A stretch of DNA of 64,000 nt from positions 23,872-87,871 of the forward strand of contig JBQCCP010000059.1 of NCBI GenBank assembly GCA_051962095.1, written 5' to 3'. Below are positions 34,060-42,564 of this stretch, in pieces; position 1 is the first letter of the stretch; each line of letters starts with the position of its first letter. This DNA comes from 66-474 sp051962095 (GTDB lineage Bacteria > Pseudomonadota > Gammaproteobacteria > Xanthomonadales > Rhodanobacteraceae). The notes under the pieces are model-generated. The model was not told where the DNA came from and did no database searches. It was given only the letters and a program-made list of their open reading frames with translations. Position numbers and translations under genes: made by a program.

Positions 34060-35910
34060 TCATAATATCCCCTGGATGCCGGCGCCGAACGCGGTGATGA
34101 AGCGCGTGATGATGGCCGTGAGCGACAGGTTCACCTGCGGGAAGTCGCCGACCGGTTCCCAGCAATTCAGGAAATCCGGATCGGTCGCGGGAATGGGTTT
34201 GCAGCCGGGCTTCAACTGGTAATCGGTGGCGTAGGCCCACGGCCAGAGATCGAAGATCGGCAGCTTGCGCGAGACGTCGCCGATCGCCTGGCTGACGTCG
34301 CCGATGATCGGGGTGGGATGCCGCGGCGCGACCAGCCACGCATTTTGTGGCGCGGCGTCGCGCAGGATGGTGTCGCGCACCTGTTTCGCGAACGTTGGGT
34401 CGTCGATGATCACGCCGCCTTCGGTGTTGTAGTCGGCCGAACGCGGATCGAAGTTGTGCGAGCCGACCATCGCGATGCGGCTGTCCACCACCAGGGATTT
34501 CGCATGCAGGCTGATGCGCGGACCGGGGCTGCCGGGTTCGATCGGCGCGCGGCCGCCGTGGTGCGCGGAGGATTTTTCCGAACCGAAACCCGAAAGCCGG
34601 TAATAGTCGCCCAGCATTTCGGCCGCATCCGCGGGGTGCGGCATCAGTTCATGGATGCGGAAGCCGTAATCGACGAGATATTTCTTGTGGTGCTTGTACG
34701 ACAGCGCGTACACCGGCAGCGCATCGGTGGACGCCAGCGAATTGGTGGACACGATCACCTGCACCGGCGGCTGCTTTTTCTGCAGCGCCTTGAAGATCCT
34801 GCCGGCGCGGCTGGTCAGCACGAGGTAGGGTGTCTGCAGCACGATCTGATCGTGCGCCTCCGACAGCATCTTCATCAGGTCGCGCGTCAGTTCGCGCGAA
34901 TCCGGCCCGTGCACCGCCTCGGCCTTGGACGGCAGGTCATAAAAGTAATCGACCAGGCCGACCTCAAGACTGTGGTCGAGCAGGTTGGCCGCGAGCCAGG
35001 CGGGATCTTCCGCCTCTTCGCGTGTGGTGGCGACGCGCTGCGGGTCGGCGAACGCCGGTTCCGTCCAGGGTTCGACATCGAAGGGGTGCTTCAGGATGTC
35101 GGCGTTGACGTCCTTCAGGTGCGTGAGCGGCACCGCGCGGTGGTTGTGCCAGAAGATCTCGAAGCTCTTTTCCATCTGGCGGCCGGCGATGCCCGCCACC
35201 AGCACGTCGCGATCCAGGAAGTCCATCTGCGGATCCCAGTCGTAGTAATCGTTGGCGTAGTTGCGGCCGCCCACGATGCCGACCTTGTCGTCCACCAGGA
35301 ACAGCTTGGTGTGCATGCGCTGGTTGAACTTCCGGAAACAACACAACACGCTCGCGGTGTATTCCACGAAGTTGCTGCGCGCGCTGTCGAAGGTAGGGTT
35401 GTACAGCCTGATGTGCAGGTTGTCGCTGGCGCGCGCGAGGCGCGACAGCAGCTTCGGATCATTCAATGAGCCGAGCTGGTCGGCGAGGATGCGCACCTGT
35501 ACGCCGCGGCGGGCGGCCTTCACCAGTTCGTCCAGCACCAGCATCCCGGCGTCGTCCTTGGCCCAGATGTAGGTCTGGATGTCGATGGACTTCTGCGCCG
35601 CGCGGATCAGGTTGAGGCGCGCCGCCAGCGCGTTCTGGCCGATGTTGAGCAGGGTGACGGTGTTGCGCGGATGCTCGCGGGTCGAGGCGGTGATCGCGCG
35701 GTCGGCCTGGGCCATGAACGGCGACGGTTCGGCGCAGCGGTCGGCACGGTTGCAATCGACGCGGCTGTCCGCCGACATCGCGACGATCCGGTCTGCGCGT
35801 TCGATGCGTTTGGTCGACAGCGGCGCGCAGCCCGCGAGCAGCAGCAGCGCGAGCGTGCAGGCACACCAACCGAATTTTGCGCGCAAGCTGTTGGGCATCG
35901 ACCGGATCAT
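34060..35910 (-). CDS. Phospholipase D family lipoprotein, ClsC-like cardiolipin synthase
   Basis: The 616-residue protein has a lipoprotein signal ending LLLLAGC. Two PLD domains each carry an HKD motif: HTKLFLVDDK (about residue 200) and HAKSLVVDSR (about residue 470), with GGRNYAND and GSHNFDPRS after them. The pattern DYYDWDPQMDFLDRD between matches ClsC (YmdC), which joins phosphatidylglycerol and phosphatidylethanolamine to cardiolipin. A C-terminal segment of about 90 residues with hydrophobic stretches follows the second domain. The lipidated N-terminus suggests a periplasmic or outer-membrane site, unusual for the cytoplasm-facing Cls enzymes. It follows yceI by only 10 bp on the same strand. 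Confidence 0.85.
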   Translation of the reverse strand: MIRSMPNSLRAKFGWCACTLALLLLAGCAPLSTKRIERADRIVAMSADSRVDCNRADRCAEPSPFMAQADRAITASTREHPRNTVTLLNIGQNALAARLNLIRAAQKSIDIQTYIWAKDDAGMLVLDELVKAARRGVQVRILADQLGSLNDPKLLSRLARASDNLHIRLYNPTFDSARSNFVEYTASVLCCFRKFNQRMHTKLFLVDDKVGIVGGRNYANDYYDWDPQMDFLDRDVLVAGIAGRQMEKSFEIFWHNHRAVPLTHLKDVNADILKHPFDVEPWTEPAFADPQRVATTREEAEDPAWLAANLLDHSLEVGLVDYFYDLPSKAEAVHGPDSRELTRDLMKMLSEAHDQIVLQTPYLVLTSRAGRIFKALQKKQPPVQVIVSTNSLASTDALPVYALSYKHHKKYLVDYGFRIHELMPHPADAAEMLGDYYRLSGFGSEKSSAHHGGRAPIEPGSPGPRISLHAKSLVVDSRIAMVGSHNFDPRSADYNTEGGVIIDDPTFAKQVRDTILRDAAPQNAWLVAPRHPTPIIGDVSQAIGDVSRKLPIFDLWPWAYATDYQLKPGCKPIPATDPDFLNCWEPVGDFPQVNLSLTAIITRFITAFGAGIQGIL

Positions 35911-35920
35911 ACGGGGCGCA

Positions 35921-36511
35921 TCAAGGCGGCGTCGCGGGCTCGTCCAGGCTGATCCGCAAATCCAGTTCCACCTTGTCCGACAACACGCCCCGCCAGGCGC
36001 GCATCCCGAAGCGGGAGCGGGAAATCACTCCGTGGACCCGGATCACGCATTCGAGCGGCTGGCGCGGACAATCCGAAGGCTGCAGCGCGAGCTTCACCGG
36101 ATGCTGCTCGCCGTGCAGCGTCAGCAGGCCGCGCAGCGTACCGCCGCTCGCGAGTTCCTGCAGCGGAAACGGATCGGAATCGAAACGGATCGAGGGGAAT
36201 TGCCGCGCGTGGAAGAAGTTCTCGTCGAGGGCATGCGCGCGATCGTCGGCGTCGTCCATTTCGAGCGCCGCGACTTCGAGCGTCGCATCAACCTGCACCA
36301 GCTCCGGGCCGGCGGTGTTTTCGACCTGGTGCAGCCGGCCGGAAAGTCCGGGGAACGTACCGCGCACATGCGCGAACAGGAACTTGCGGACGCTGAACTG
36401 CGCCTGCGATTTCGCGGCGTCGATCGACCAGACCTGCGTAATGGGTGCGGGGGGTGCGGCCGGCGCTGTCGCCGCCCAGGCGAACAGGGCAAGGAGCAGG
36501 GCCGCCTTCAC
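35921..36511 (-). CDS. YceI-family periplasmic protein
   Basis: The product of about 196 residues has a signal peptide (LLLALFAWAATAPAA). A lipocalin-like YceI domain follows, typical of proteins that bind isoprenoid-type lipids. Characteristic segments are WSIDAAKSQAQFSVRKFLFAHVRG, FPSIRFDSD and GLLTLHGEQHPVKL. The GTG start overlaps the sixA stop as GTGA, so coupling with sixA is likely; another GTG lies 9 bp upstream. The ClsC-like gene follows. Ligand unknown. Confidence 0.87.
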   Translation of the reverse strand: MKAALLLALFAWAATAPAAPPAPITQVWSIDAAKSQAQFSVRKFLFAHVRGTFPGLSGRLHQVENTAGPELVQVDATLEVAALEMDDADDRAHALDENFFHARQFPSIRFDSDPFPLQELASGGTLRGLLTLHGEQHPVKLALQPSDCPRQPLECVIRVHGVISRSRFGMRAWRGVLSDKVELDLRISLDEPATPP

Positions 36512-36984
36512 GGCGACCACAGCGCCTGCAGCCGCCCGTGCCCGGGCTCGAGTGCGTCATCGGCCAACTCGAGCCAGGCAATGGTCGCGGGCGACATCCC
36601 CCGCGCGCCGGCGGAGCGGCCTTCGGTCAGCAGCGCCAGCAATTCTTCCATGCCGGGATTGTGGCCCACCAGCAGGACCTGCCGCGCATCCGGGGCGTGG
36701 TTTTCCACCAGCGTCAGCAACTCGCCGGGCGTGGCGCGATAAATCGCATGCACGAATTGCGGTTTCGGCATGCGCAACGCCCTGCCGACCGCGTCGGCGG
36801 TCATCTGGGTGCGGCGCGCGGGCGAACACAGCACGGCGTCGGGCGCAGCGCCGCGTTTCGCAAGCCACGCGCCGGCCGCGCGCGCCTGCGCTTCGCCGTG
36901 CAGGCTCAACGGGCGCTCGGTATCGCGGCCGTCGGGTCCGATCGACATCGCTTCGGCGTGCCGCAGCAGCAACAATTCACGCAT
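36508..36984 (-). CDS. sixA: Phosphohistidine phosphatase SixA
   Basis: SixA is a histidine phosphatase that removes phosphate from phosphohistidine in HPt domains and in the nitrogen PTS protein NPr. The 158-residue product has the catalytic RHA motif with His9 (LLLLRHAEA), CSPARRTQMTAD and the second His in LLVGHNPGMEELL. The size matches bacterial SixA. It is the first gene of a sixA-yceI-clsC-like run. The window also encodes two HPt domains (hybrid kinase and EAL protein), possible but untested targets. Confidence 0.93.
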   Translation of the reverse strand: MRELLLLRHAEAMSIGPDGRDTERPLSLHGEAQARAAGAWLAKRGAAPDAVLCSPARRTQMTADAVGRALRMPKPQFVHAIYRATPGELLTLVENHAPDARQVLLVGHNPGMEELLALLTEGRSAGARGMSPATIAWLELADDALEPGHGRLQALWSP

Positions 36985-36996
36985 CGCCGCGCGCGC

Positions 36997-38055
36997 TCAC
37001 CGGCCAGTGGAAGCGCCGGCCACCGGCGCGTCCAGCGGAACCTGGTTGGCGCGCAGGGTGGCCAGCATCAGGCTGAGTTCGGTGCCGCCGTTGCGGGCGG
37101 CAGTCAGCCATTGCGACGCGAGCGAGGCGTCGGTGAGCGCGCGTTGCAGCAACGCCGAATACTGGTGCACCTGCCAGGCCAGGTTCTGGCTGGCCTGGTC
37201 GTCCTGCGCCTGTTCCGAAGGCTTCAGCGTGCCCTGGATGTGCAGGCCCACCGCGCGCGCGACCGGGCTGGAACCCCATTGCAGGGTATGCGCGAGCTTC
37301 AGGCAGTCGGTCTTGAGCTCGTCGTCTTTCGCGGCGTCGTCGCCGCACAGTTGTTCCAGCGGTCCGAACGCCGGACGAATGTGGTCCTGGGTGTTCATCA
37401 CGGCCACCAGCATGCGCACGCCGTCGGCGTTGTCGGGCTGGCCGTCGTGCGCGCCCTGCATGGTGTCGGCCAAGGGCGGCAGCACGGCGACGGCCTTGGT
37501 GACGCCCGCCAGGGTCTTGCCGTAATAATCGTCGTAGGTTTGCGCGGCGGCGGCGCGCTTCAATGCGGCCCGTTCGGCCTTGTCGTCCTTGTCGCGCGCG
37601 GCCACGTCCAGCGCCACCATCCACACCGCGGCGTTGTCGGCCGCGTGCTGCTTGAGCCAGGCAAAGGCTTTGGCATTGGGGCAGTCCTTTTCCGTCGAGC
37701 AGACATCGAGTCGTGCCCACTCGGCGGCGGCATTCGGCACCGCGGTGGCGCGCTGGCTGAGCGCGTCGAAGTCGAGGCCCTGGGTCTGTTCCTTGAAAGG
37801 TTTGGCCAGGATCGCGGCACCCAGCAGGTAGTCGGGGTCGGCGCGCAGCGCGACCACGTTCACCAGGTCGTGCTGATACTGCTGGATTGCCAGGATGCGT
37901 TGGCGATCGGCCGGCGAGATTTTTTCTTCGCCGGTGGATGCGGCGCTGGCGGCCGGCGCCGAAACCTTCGAAGGATGCTTGGCCGGTGGCTTCGCGAAGG
38001 CAACGCCGGCGATCAGCAGCGAGGCGAATGCGGCGGCAAACGGGGCGTGGCGCAT
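36997..38055 (-). CDS. Secreted protein of unknown function, 352 residues
   Basis: The product has a clean signal peptide (FAAAFASLLIAGVAFA) followed by a low-complexity Ala/Pro/Lys/Ser stretch. The rest is mainly helical and Ala-rich, without any motif I recognise. Four cysteines (in LDVCSTEKDCPNA and around EQLCGDD...KTDCLKL) could form two disulfides, fitting a periplasmic location. Spacing of helices suggests TPR- or Sel1-like solenoid structure, but no repeat consensus is clear. It ends 12 bp before sixA starts on the same strand. No function is proposed. Confidence 0.7.
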   Translation of the reverse strand: MRHAPFAAAFASLLIAGVAFAKPPAKHPSKVSAPAASAASTGEEKISPADRQRILAIQQYQHDLVNVVALRADPDYLLGAAILAKPFKEQTQGLDFDALSQRATAVPNAAAEWARLDVCSTEKDCPNAKAFAWLKQHAADNAAVWMVALDVAARDKDDKAERAALKRAAAAQTYDDYYGKTLAGVTKAVAVLPPLADTMQGAHDGQPDNADGVRMLVAVMNTQDHIRPAFGPLEQLCGDDAAKDDELKTDCLKLAHTLQWGSSPVARAVGLHIQGTLKPSEQAQDDQASQNLAWQVHQYSALLQRALTDASLASQWLTAARNGGTELSLMLATLRANQVPLDAPVAGASTGR

Positions 38056-38197
38056 GGGCAGGACCGGTAAGGGAATGTGGGGAAAGCTACGTGCGGACGG
38101 GTGAATGCGGGCTGGCCGATCGCGCCGGCCGCGAAGCCGGTGCCGGATGCGAAAAACCGTGCGGTAGAAGGCTTTCGGAGGCGATCGTCGGCAACGC

Positions 38198-39046
38198 TTA
38201 TCGCGCCAGCGCTTCGCGCATGAATTCCGGCTGCGCCAGCGCGGCGCGGTGCATGTCCGCGTTGTAATAGCGCGTCGCAAAGGGCTTGGCGGCCGCGTCG
38301 TGTTCGCGGAATGCATCCAGCCCACCGTCCTTGCGCGCCATCGTGCAGCTCCACCAGCCGGTCGGGTAGCACGGCTGCGGGAACGGCAACGTGCGGGTGG
38401 TCGAGAACCCCACGTCGCGCATGGCCGCGTGCATCGACCGGATCAGATCCATCAGCACCAGCGGCGATTCCGATTGCTGCACCAGGATCCCGCCTGCGCG
38501 CAACGCGCGGAAGCAGCTCGCGTAGAACTTCGCGTTGAACAGGCCTTCGGCCGGTCCGACCGGATCGGTGGAGTCGACGATCACCACGTCCAGCGAATCG
38601 GGCGCGGCATCGGCCATGTATTTGATGCCGTCGTCGAACAGCAGTTGCGCGCGCGGATCGCCGTTGGATTCGCACAGTTCGGGAAAGTATTTTTCCGCGA
38701 GGCGGGTGACGCGCTCGTCGATGTCGACCTGCACCACGTGTCCGATTTCCGGATGGCGCAGCACCTCGCGCAGGGTGCCGCAGTCGCCGCCGCCGATGAT
38801 CACCACGTTGCGCGGCGCCGCGTGGGTAAACAGCGCCGGGTGCGTCATCATCTCGTGGTAGAGGAAATTGTCCCGGCTGGTCAGCATCGTGCAGCCGTCG
38901 ATCACCATCAGGTTGCCCCAGTCGGTGGTGCGGTAGACCTCGATGCGCTGGAACGGCGTCTGCTCGTCGGCCAGCTTTTCGTCCACGCGGTAGCCGATGG
39001 ACGAACCGGAGGCGTCGTGCTTTTCGGTGAACCAGTTGGACGGCAT
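38198..39046 (-). CDS. speE: Spermidine synthase
   Basis: SpeE transfers an aminopropyl group from decarboxylated S-adenosylmethionine to putrescine. The 282-residue product begins WFTEKHDASG. It has YHEMMTHPALFTH, the nucleotide motif GGGDCGTLREV, catalytic Asp in DSTDPVGPAEGLF and QSESP. The start at MPSNWFTEK fits the family. It is divergent from speA, the enzyme that feeds putrescine synthesis, with 164 bp between that hold an inverted repeat and two TACAAT boxes. No speB or speD lies in the window. Confidence 0.95.
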   Translation of the reverse strand: MPSNWFTEKHDASGSSIGYRVDEKLADEQTPFQRIEVYRTTDWGNLMVIDGCTMLTSRDNFLYHEMMTHPALFTHAAPRNVVIIGGGDCGTLREVLRHPEIGHVVQVDIDERVTRLAEKYFPELCESNGDPRAQLLFDDGIKYMADAAPDSLDVVIVDSTDPVGPAEGLFNAKFYASCFRALRAGGILVQQSESPLVLMDLIRSMHAAMRDVGFSTTRTLPFPQPCYPTGWWSCTMARKDGGLDAFREHDAAAKPFATRYYNADMHRAALAQPEFMREALAR

Positions 39047-39074
39047 GCCCGGGAATCCTGTTGGAGAACACACG

Positions 39075-39109
39075 ATTGTAACGGCCGGTCCGGACCTGCG
39101 CGTTACAAT
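39075..39109. promoter_or_regulatory. Divergent speE/speA control region with 9-bp inverted repeat
   Basis: ATTGTAACG (39075-39083) and CGTTACAAT (39101-39109) are perfect inverted arms 17 bp apart. Each arm contains a TACAAT that could act as the -10 of the gene it points to. A dimeric regulator or a symmetrical divergent promoter would explain it. Confidence 0.45.
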
Positions 39110-39210
39110 GGCGCGTCGATCCCGCGGCGTCGGTGGCTTCCGGTCGGCGAACACGTTGCGTCAAGGCCCGCCGCTGCGACGTTCCACTCCTCGTTATCCG
39201 GAGAACCACG

Positions 39211-41115
39211 ATGACGAACGCCTGGAACATCGATACCGCCCGTTTCGTGTATTCGGTCGCGCACTGGAGCGACGGCTACGTCGACATCGACGCGCAGGGC
39301 CGTGCCGTGATGCGCCCGCGCGGCAGTGACGGCCCCGCGATCGCGCTGGATGAGGCCGTCGCGCGCGCGAGAAAGATGGGCTTGCGGCTGCCGCTGCTGC
39401 TGCGCTTTCCGGACATTCTGCTCGATCGCCGCGAGAAGTTGCGCGCCGCGTTCGCGGGCGCGATGCGCACGCACGATTATCCGGGCGGCTACACCGCGCT
39501 TTACCCCATCAAGGTCAACCAGCAGCGCGCGGTCGCCGGCACCCTGGCGCAGGACGCGTCATCGCCGCACACGGCGGGTACGGCGTTCGGGCTGGAAGCC
39601 GGCTCCAAACCGGAACTGCTGGCAGTGCTGGGCCTCGCGCAACCCGGATCGCTGGTGGTGTGCAACGGCTACAAGGATGCCGATTACATCCGCATCGCGC
39701 TGATCGGCCGCAAGCTCGGCGTCGACGTGGTGATCGTGATTGAAAAACCGTCCGAGCTCGAACACGTGATCGCGGAATCGAAGTCGCTCGGCGTCGAACC
39801 CAAACTCGGGGTGCGCGTGCGGCTGGCCTCGATCGGCGCCGGCAAGTGGCAGAACACCGGCGGCGACAAGAGCAAGTTCGGGTTGACGCCGGCGCAACTG
39901 CTGGCGCTGGTCGCGCGTTTGCGCGACGCGGGCCTGACGCAAACGATGCGCCTACTGCACTTCCACATGGGCTCGCAGATTTCCAACCTGCGTGACATCG
40001 CGGCCGGCATGCGCGAGGCGGTGCGGCATTTCGCGGAACTCCGCACGGCCGGCTTGCCGCTGGACCATGTCGATGTCGGCGGCGGCCTCGGCGTCGATTA
40101 CGAGGGCACACGTTCGCGCGGCGAATGTTCGATCAATTACGACCTCGACCAGTACGCCAATGCGATCGTCGCGCCGCTTGCCATCGCCTGTGCCGAATGG
40201 AAGCTTCCGCCGCCGCGCGTGCTGACCGAATCCGGCCGCGCGATGACCGCGCACCACGCGGTGCTGGTGGTCAACGTCAGCGAAGTGGAAGCCGCGCCGG
40301 ACGGCGCGGTGCCGCCCGCGGATATTGCGAACGACGCGCCGGTGCTGCGCGCGCTGCGAGACACGTTGACAGCGTTGGATCGGCGGCCGGTGCGCGAAGT
40401 CTGGCAGGATGCACAACAGCACTTGAATGAGGGCCATGCGCTGTACGCGCAAGGCGCGCTCGATCTTGCGCAGCGCGCCACGCTCGATGCGTTGTTCCAA
40501 GCCATCGCACTCGGGGTGCGCGCGCGCCTGAGGCCCGACGAACGTTCGCACCGCGAAATCGTCGACGCGCTCGACGTGAAGCTGGTCGACAAGTATTTCT
40601 GCAACTTCTCGGTGTTCGAGTCGATCCCGGACGTGTGGGCGATCGACCAGATCTTCCCGATCATGCCGCTGAGAAGACTCGACGAAAAACCGGCACGCCG
40701 CGGCACGCTGGCCGATCTCACCTGCGATTCCGACGGCCGCGTTGACGTCTACGTGAAATCGGGCGACCTCGACGTCAGCCTGCCGCTGCACGAGCTGCGT
40801 TCCGGCGAACCTTACCGGCTCGGCATTTTCCTGGTCGGCGCGTACCAGGAAACGCTCGGCGACATCCACAACCTGTTCGGTGACACCGACGCGGTGAACG
40901 TCCGCGTCGAAGGCGATGCCTTCACATTGGACGGCGCGCGCCACGGCGATTCCGCCGACATGCTGCTCGACTACGTCGGCTACAAGCCCGACGACCTGCG
41001 CGCGGCGTACCGCGGAAAATTCGCCGCCGCCGGTTTGCAGGGCGATGCTGCGCGGGAACTCGGATCGGCGCTGGAAGCCGGCCTGACCGGCTACACGTAC
41101 CTGCAGGAAACCTGA
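39211..41115 (+). CDS. speA: Biosynthetic arginine decarboxylase
   Basis: SpeA converts arginine to agmatine, the first step to putrescine. The 634-residue PLP enzyme has the Lys101 anchor in YPIKVNQQ, FGLEAGSKPEL, HFHMGSQISN, DVGGGLGVDYEG and the C-terminal catalytic region YFCNFSVFESIPD. Length fits the fold-III SpeA family. GGAG precedes the ATG. The divergent gene is speE. Agmatinase or the AguAB route must be encoded elsewhere. The SDR gene converges 3 bp after its stop. Confidence 0.96.
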   Translation: MTNAWNIDTARFVYSVAHWSDGYVDIDAQGRAVMRPRGSDGPAIALDEAVARARKMGLRLPLLLRFPDILLDRREKLRAAFAGAMRTHDYPGGYTALYPIKVNQQRAVAGTLAQDASSPHTAGTAFGLEAGSKPELLAVLGLAQPGSLVVCNGYKDADYIRIALIGRKLGVDVVIVIEKPSELEHVIAESKSLGVEPKLGVRVRLASIGAGKWQNTGGDKSKFGLTPAQLLALVARLRDAGLTQTMRLLHFHMGSQISNLRDIAAGMREAVRHFAELRTAGLPLDHVDVGGGLGVDYEGTRSRGECSINYDLDQYANAIVAPLAIACAEWKLPPPRVLTESGRAMTAHHAVLVVNVSEVEAAPDGAVPPADIANDAPVLRALRDTLTALDRRPVREVWQDAQQHLNEGHALYAQGALDLAQRATLDALFQAIALGVRARLRPDERSHREIVDALDVKLVDKYFCNFSVFESIPDVWAIDQIFPIMPLRRLDEKPARRGTLADLTCDSDGRVDVYVKSGDLDVSLPLHELRSGEPYRLGIFLVGAYQETLGDIHNLFGDTDAVNVRVEGDAFTLDGARHGDSADMLLDYVGYKPDDLRAAYRGKFAAAGLQGDAARELGSALEAGLTGYTYLQET

Positions 41116-41118
41116 GCG

Positions 41119-41868
41119 TCACGCGTCACGCGCGACCTGAAGCCCCGCCGCCGACTGGCTGACCGGCATGACTTCGATGCGGTTGATGTTGAGGTGCGGC
41201 GGCAGGTTGGCGACCCACCATACGGTGTCGGCGATGTCATTGCCGGTGATCGGATGCGCGCCCGCGTACAGCTTGTCGGATGCGGCCTGGTTGCCGCCGG
41301 TGCGCACCAGCGTGAACTCGGTTTCGGCCATGCCGGGCTCGATGTTGGTCACGCGTACGCCGGTGCCATGCAGGTCGGTGCGCAGGTTGGTGGAAAAATG
41401 CGTCACGAACGCCTTGGTGGCGCCGTACACGTTGCCGCCGGTGTACGGGTAGGTGCCGGAAATCGAGCTGATGTTCGCGATCGCGCCGCGGCGCTCGATC
41501 AGTTTCGGCAACAGCAGCCGCGTCAGCGTGACCAGCGCGGTAATGTTTGTGTCGATCATCTGCCGCCACTGGGCCAGATCGCAGTCCTGCGCCTTCGCGG
41601 TGCCGAGCGCGAGGCCGGCATTGTTGACCAGCAGGTCGACATCGCGGAAACTTTCCGGCAGCGTCTTCAGCGCGGTGCGCATCGCGGTTTCGTCGCGAAT
41701 GTCGAACGCGGCGGTGTGCACGCGATCTGCGCCGAAGCGTTCGACCAGTCGCTGCAAACGCTCGGCGCGGCGCGCGAAGGCGATCACGCGCCAGCCGTTT
41801 TCCGCGAACTTGGCCGCGATCGCGGCACCGAAGCCCGCCGACGCGCCGGTGACGAGGAGGGTGCGCAT
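41119..41868 (-). CDS. SDR-family NADP(H) oxidoreductase, YdfG-like
   Basis: The 249-residue short-chain dehydrogenase has the cofactor motif TGASAGFG, NNAG and the catalytic Ser-Tyr-Lys in ISSISGTYPYTGGNVYGATKAF. ARR after the second strand favours NADP. It resembles YdfG, which oxidises L-allo-threonine, serine and 3-hydroxypropionate-type substrates. Its start overlaps the stop of the SPOR gene (TGATG), so it is probably translated from the SPOR message. The larger reading frame upstream is a shadow. Confidence 0.9.
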   Translation of the reverse strand: MRTLLVTGASAGFGAAIAAKFAENGWRVIAFARRAERLQRLVERFGADRVHTAAFDIRDETAMRTALKTLPESFRDVDLLVNNAGLALGTAKAQDCDLAQWRQMIDTNITALVTLTRLLLPKLIERRGAIANISSISGTYPYTGGNVYGATKAFVTHFSTNLRTDLHGTGVRVTNIEPGMAETEFTLVRTGGNQAASDKLYAGAHPITGNDIADTVWWVANLPPHLNINRIEVMPVSQSAAGLQVARDA

Positions 41869-42488
41869 CACTTTTCCTTCAACGGAATCCCGTGGATACC
41901 GGCGGCAGAAAGCTGCTTCTGGACGTCCTGCAACTGCGTGGCCGAGGCAAACGGCCCGATGCGCACGCGGTTCCAGACTTGTCCATCCAGCGTGACGGCC
42001 TGAACGTGCGCGGTGAAACCCTGCAGCGCGAGCTTGGCCTTCATTGCGTCCGCATCGCTGGCGCTGGGGAATGCGCCGACCTGCAGCACGTAACCGCCTT
42101 CCGATGACGACGCGCCGCGGGCGTTCGCGGCCGTCGGCGCGGATGTGCTGGTGTTGTTCGCCGCCGCGGCCTGCTGCTGCTCGGCCTTGGCCATCGCCGA
42201 CAGTTCCGTGTTCGGGATCACCACTTCCTTCTCGGGCAGCACCTTGTAGAAGTCGAATTGCGAACCGCTGGAGGAAGCGCTGCTGCCCGCGATGCCGGGC
42301 GCGCTGCCTTTTTCCGCCACCGCGTTGGGGTTGGCCTGCGGCTGGTCGTTGCGGCGCAAGCTCGGCAGGTGGCGGCTCGCGAAGGCGAACAGGATCAACC
42401 CCACCACCACGCCCGCCAGGAACAGCGCCCAGCCCGGAAAGCCCGATCCACCATTGCGTACCGCTTGTTTGCCATTGCGCGTTGCCAC
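41868..42488 (-). CDS. SPOR-domain membrane protein (FtsN-like)
   Basis: The 206-residue protein has a short cytoplasmic N-terminus, one membrane helix at about residues 19-38 (GWALFLAGVVVGLILFAF) and a Ser/Ala/Gln-rich periplasmic linker. The C-terminal SPOR domain spans about 130-203 (GGYVLQVGAFPSASDADAMK, GPFASATQLQDVQ). SPOR domains bind glycan strands without stem peptides at the division septum. An FPEKEVVIP-like segment (LPEKEVVIPN) near residue 88 is typical of this group. The gene follows argS on the same strand (77 bp gap), an arrangement frequent in Xanthomonadales. Confidence 0.9.
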   Translation of the reverse strand: MATRNGKQAVRNGGSGFPGWALFLAGVVVGLILFAFASRHLPSLRRNDQPQANPNAVAEKGSAPGIAGSSASSSGSQFDFYKVLPEKEVVIPNTELSAMAKAEQQQAAAANNTSTSAPTAANARGASSSEGGYVLQVGAFPSASDADAMKAKLALQGFTAHVQAVTLDGQVWNRVRIGPFASATQLQDVQKQLSAAGIHGIPLKEK

Positions 42489-42564
42489 TGCCAGACCTCG
42501 TATGCATGGACTGCGGCCCGGGCGCGGGCCGCGTCAGTCGTTCATCGGAAAAAACGGAAACCCC

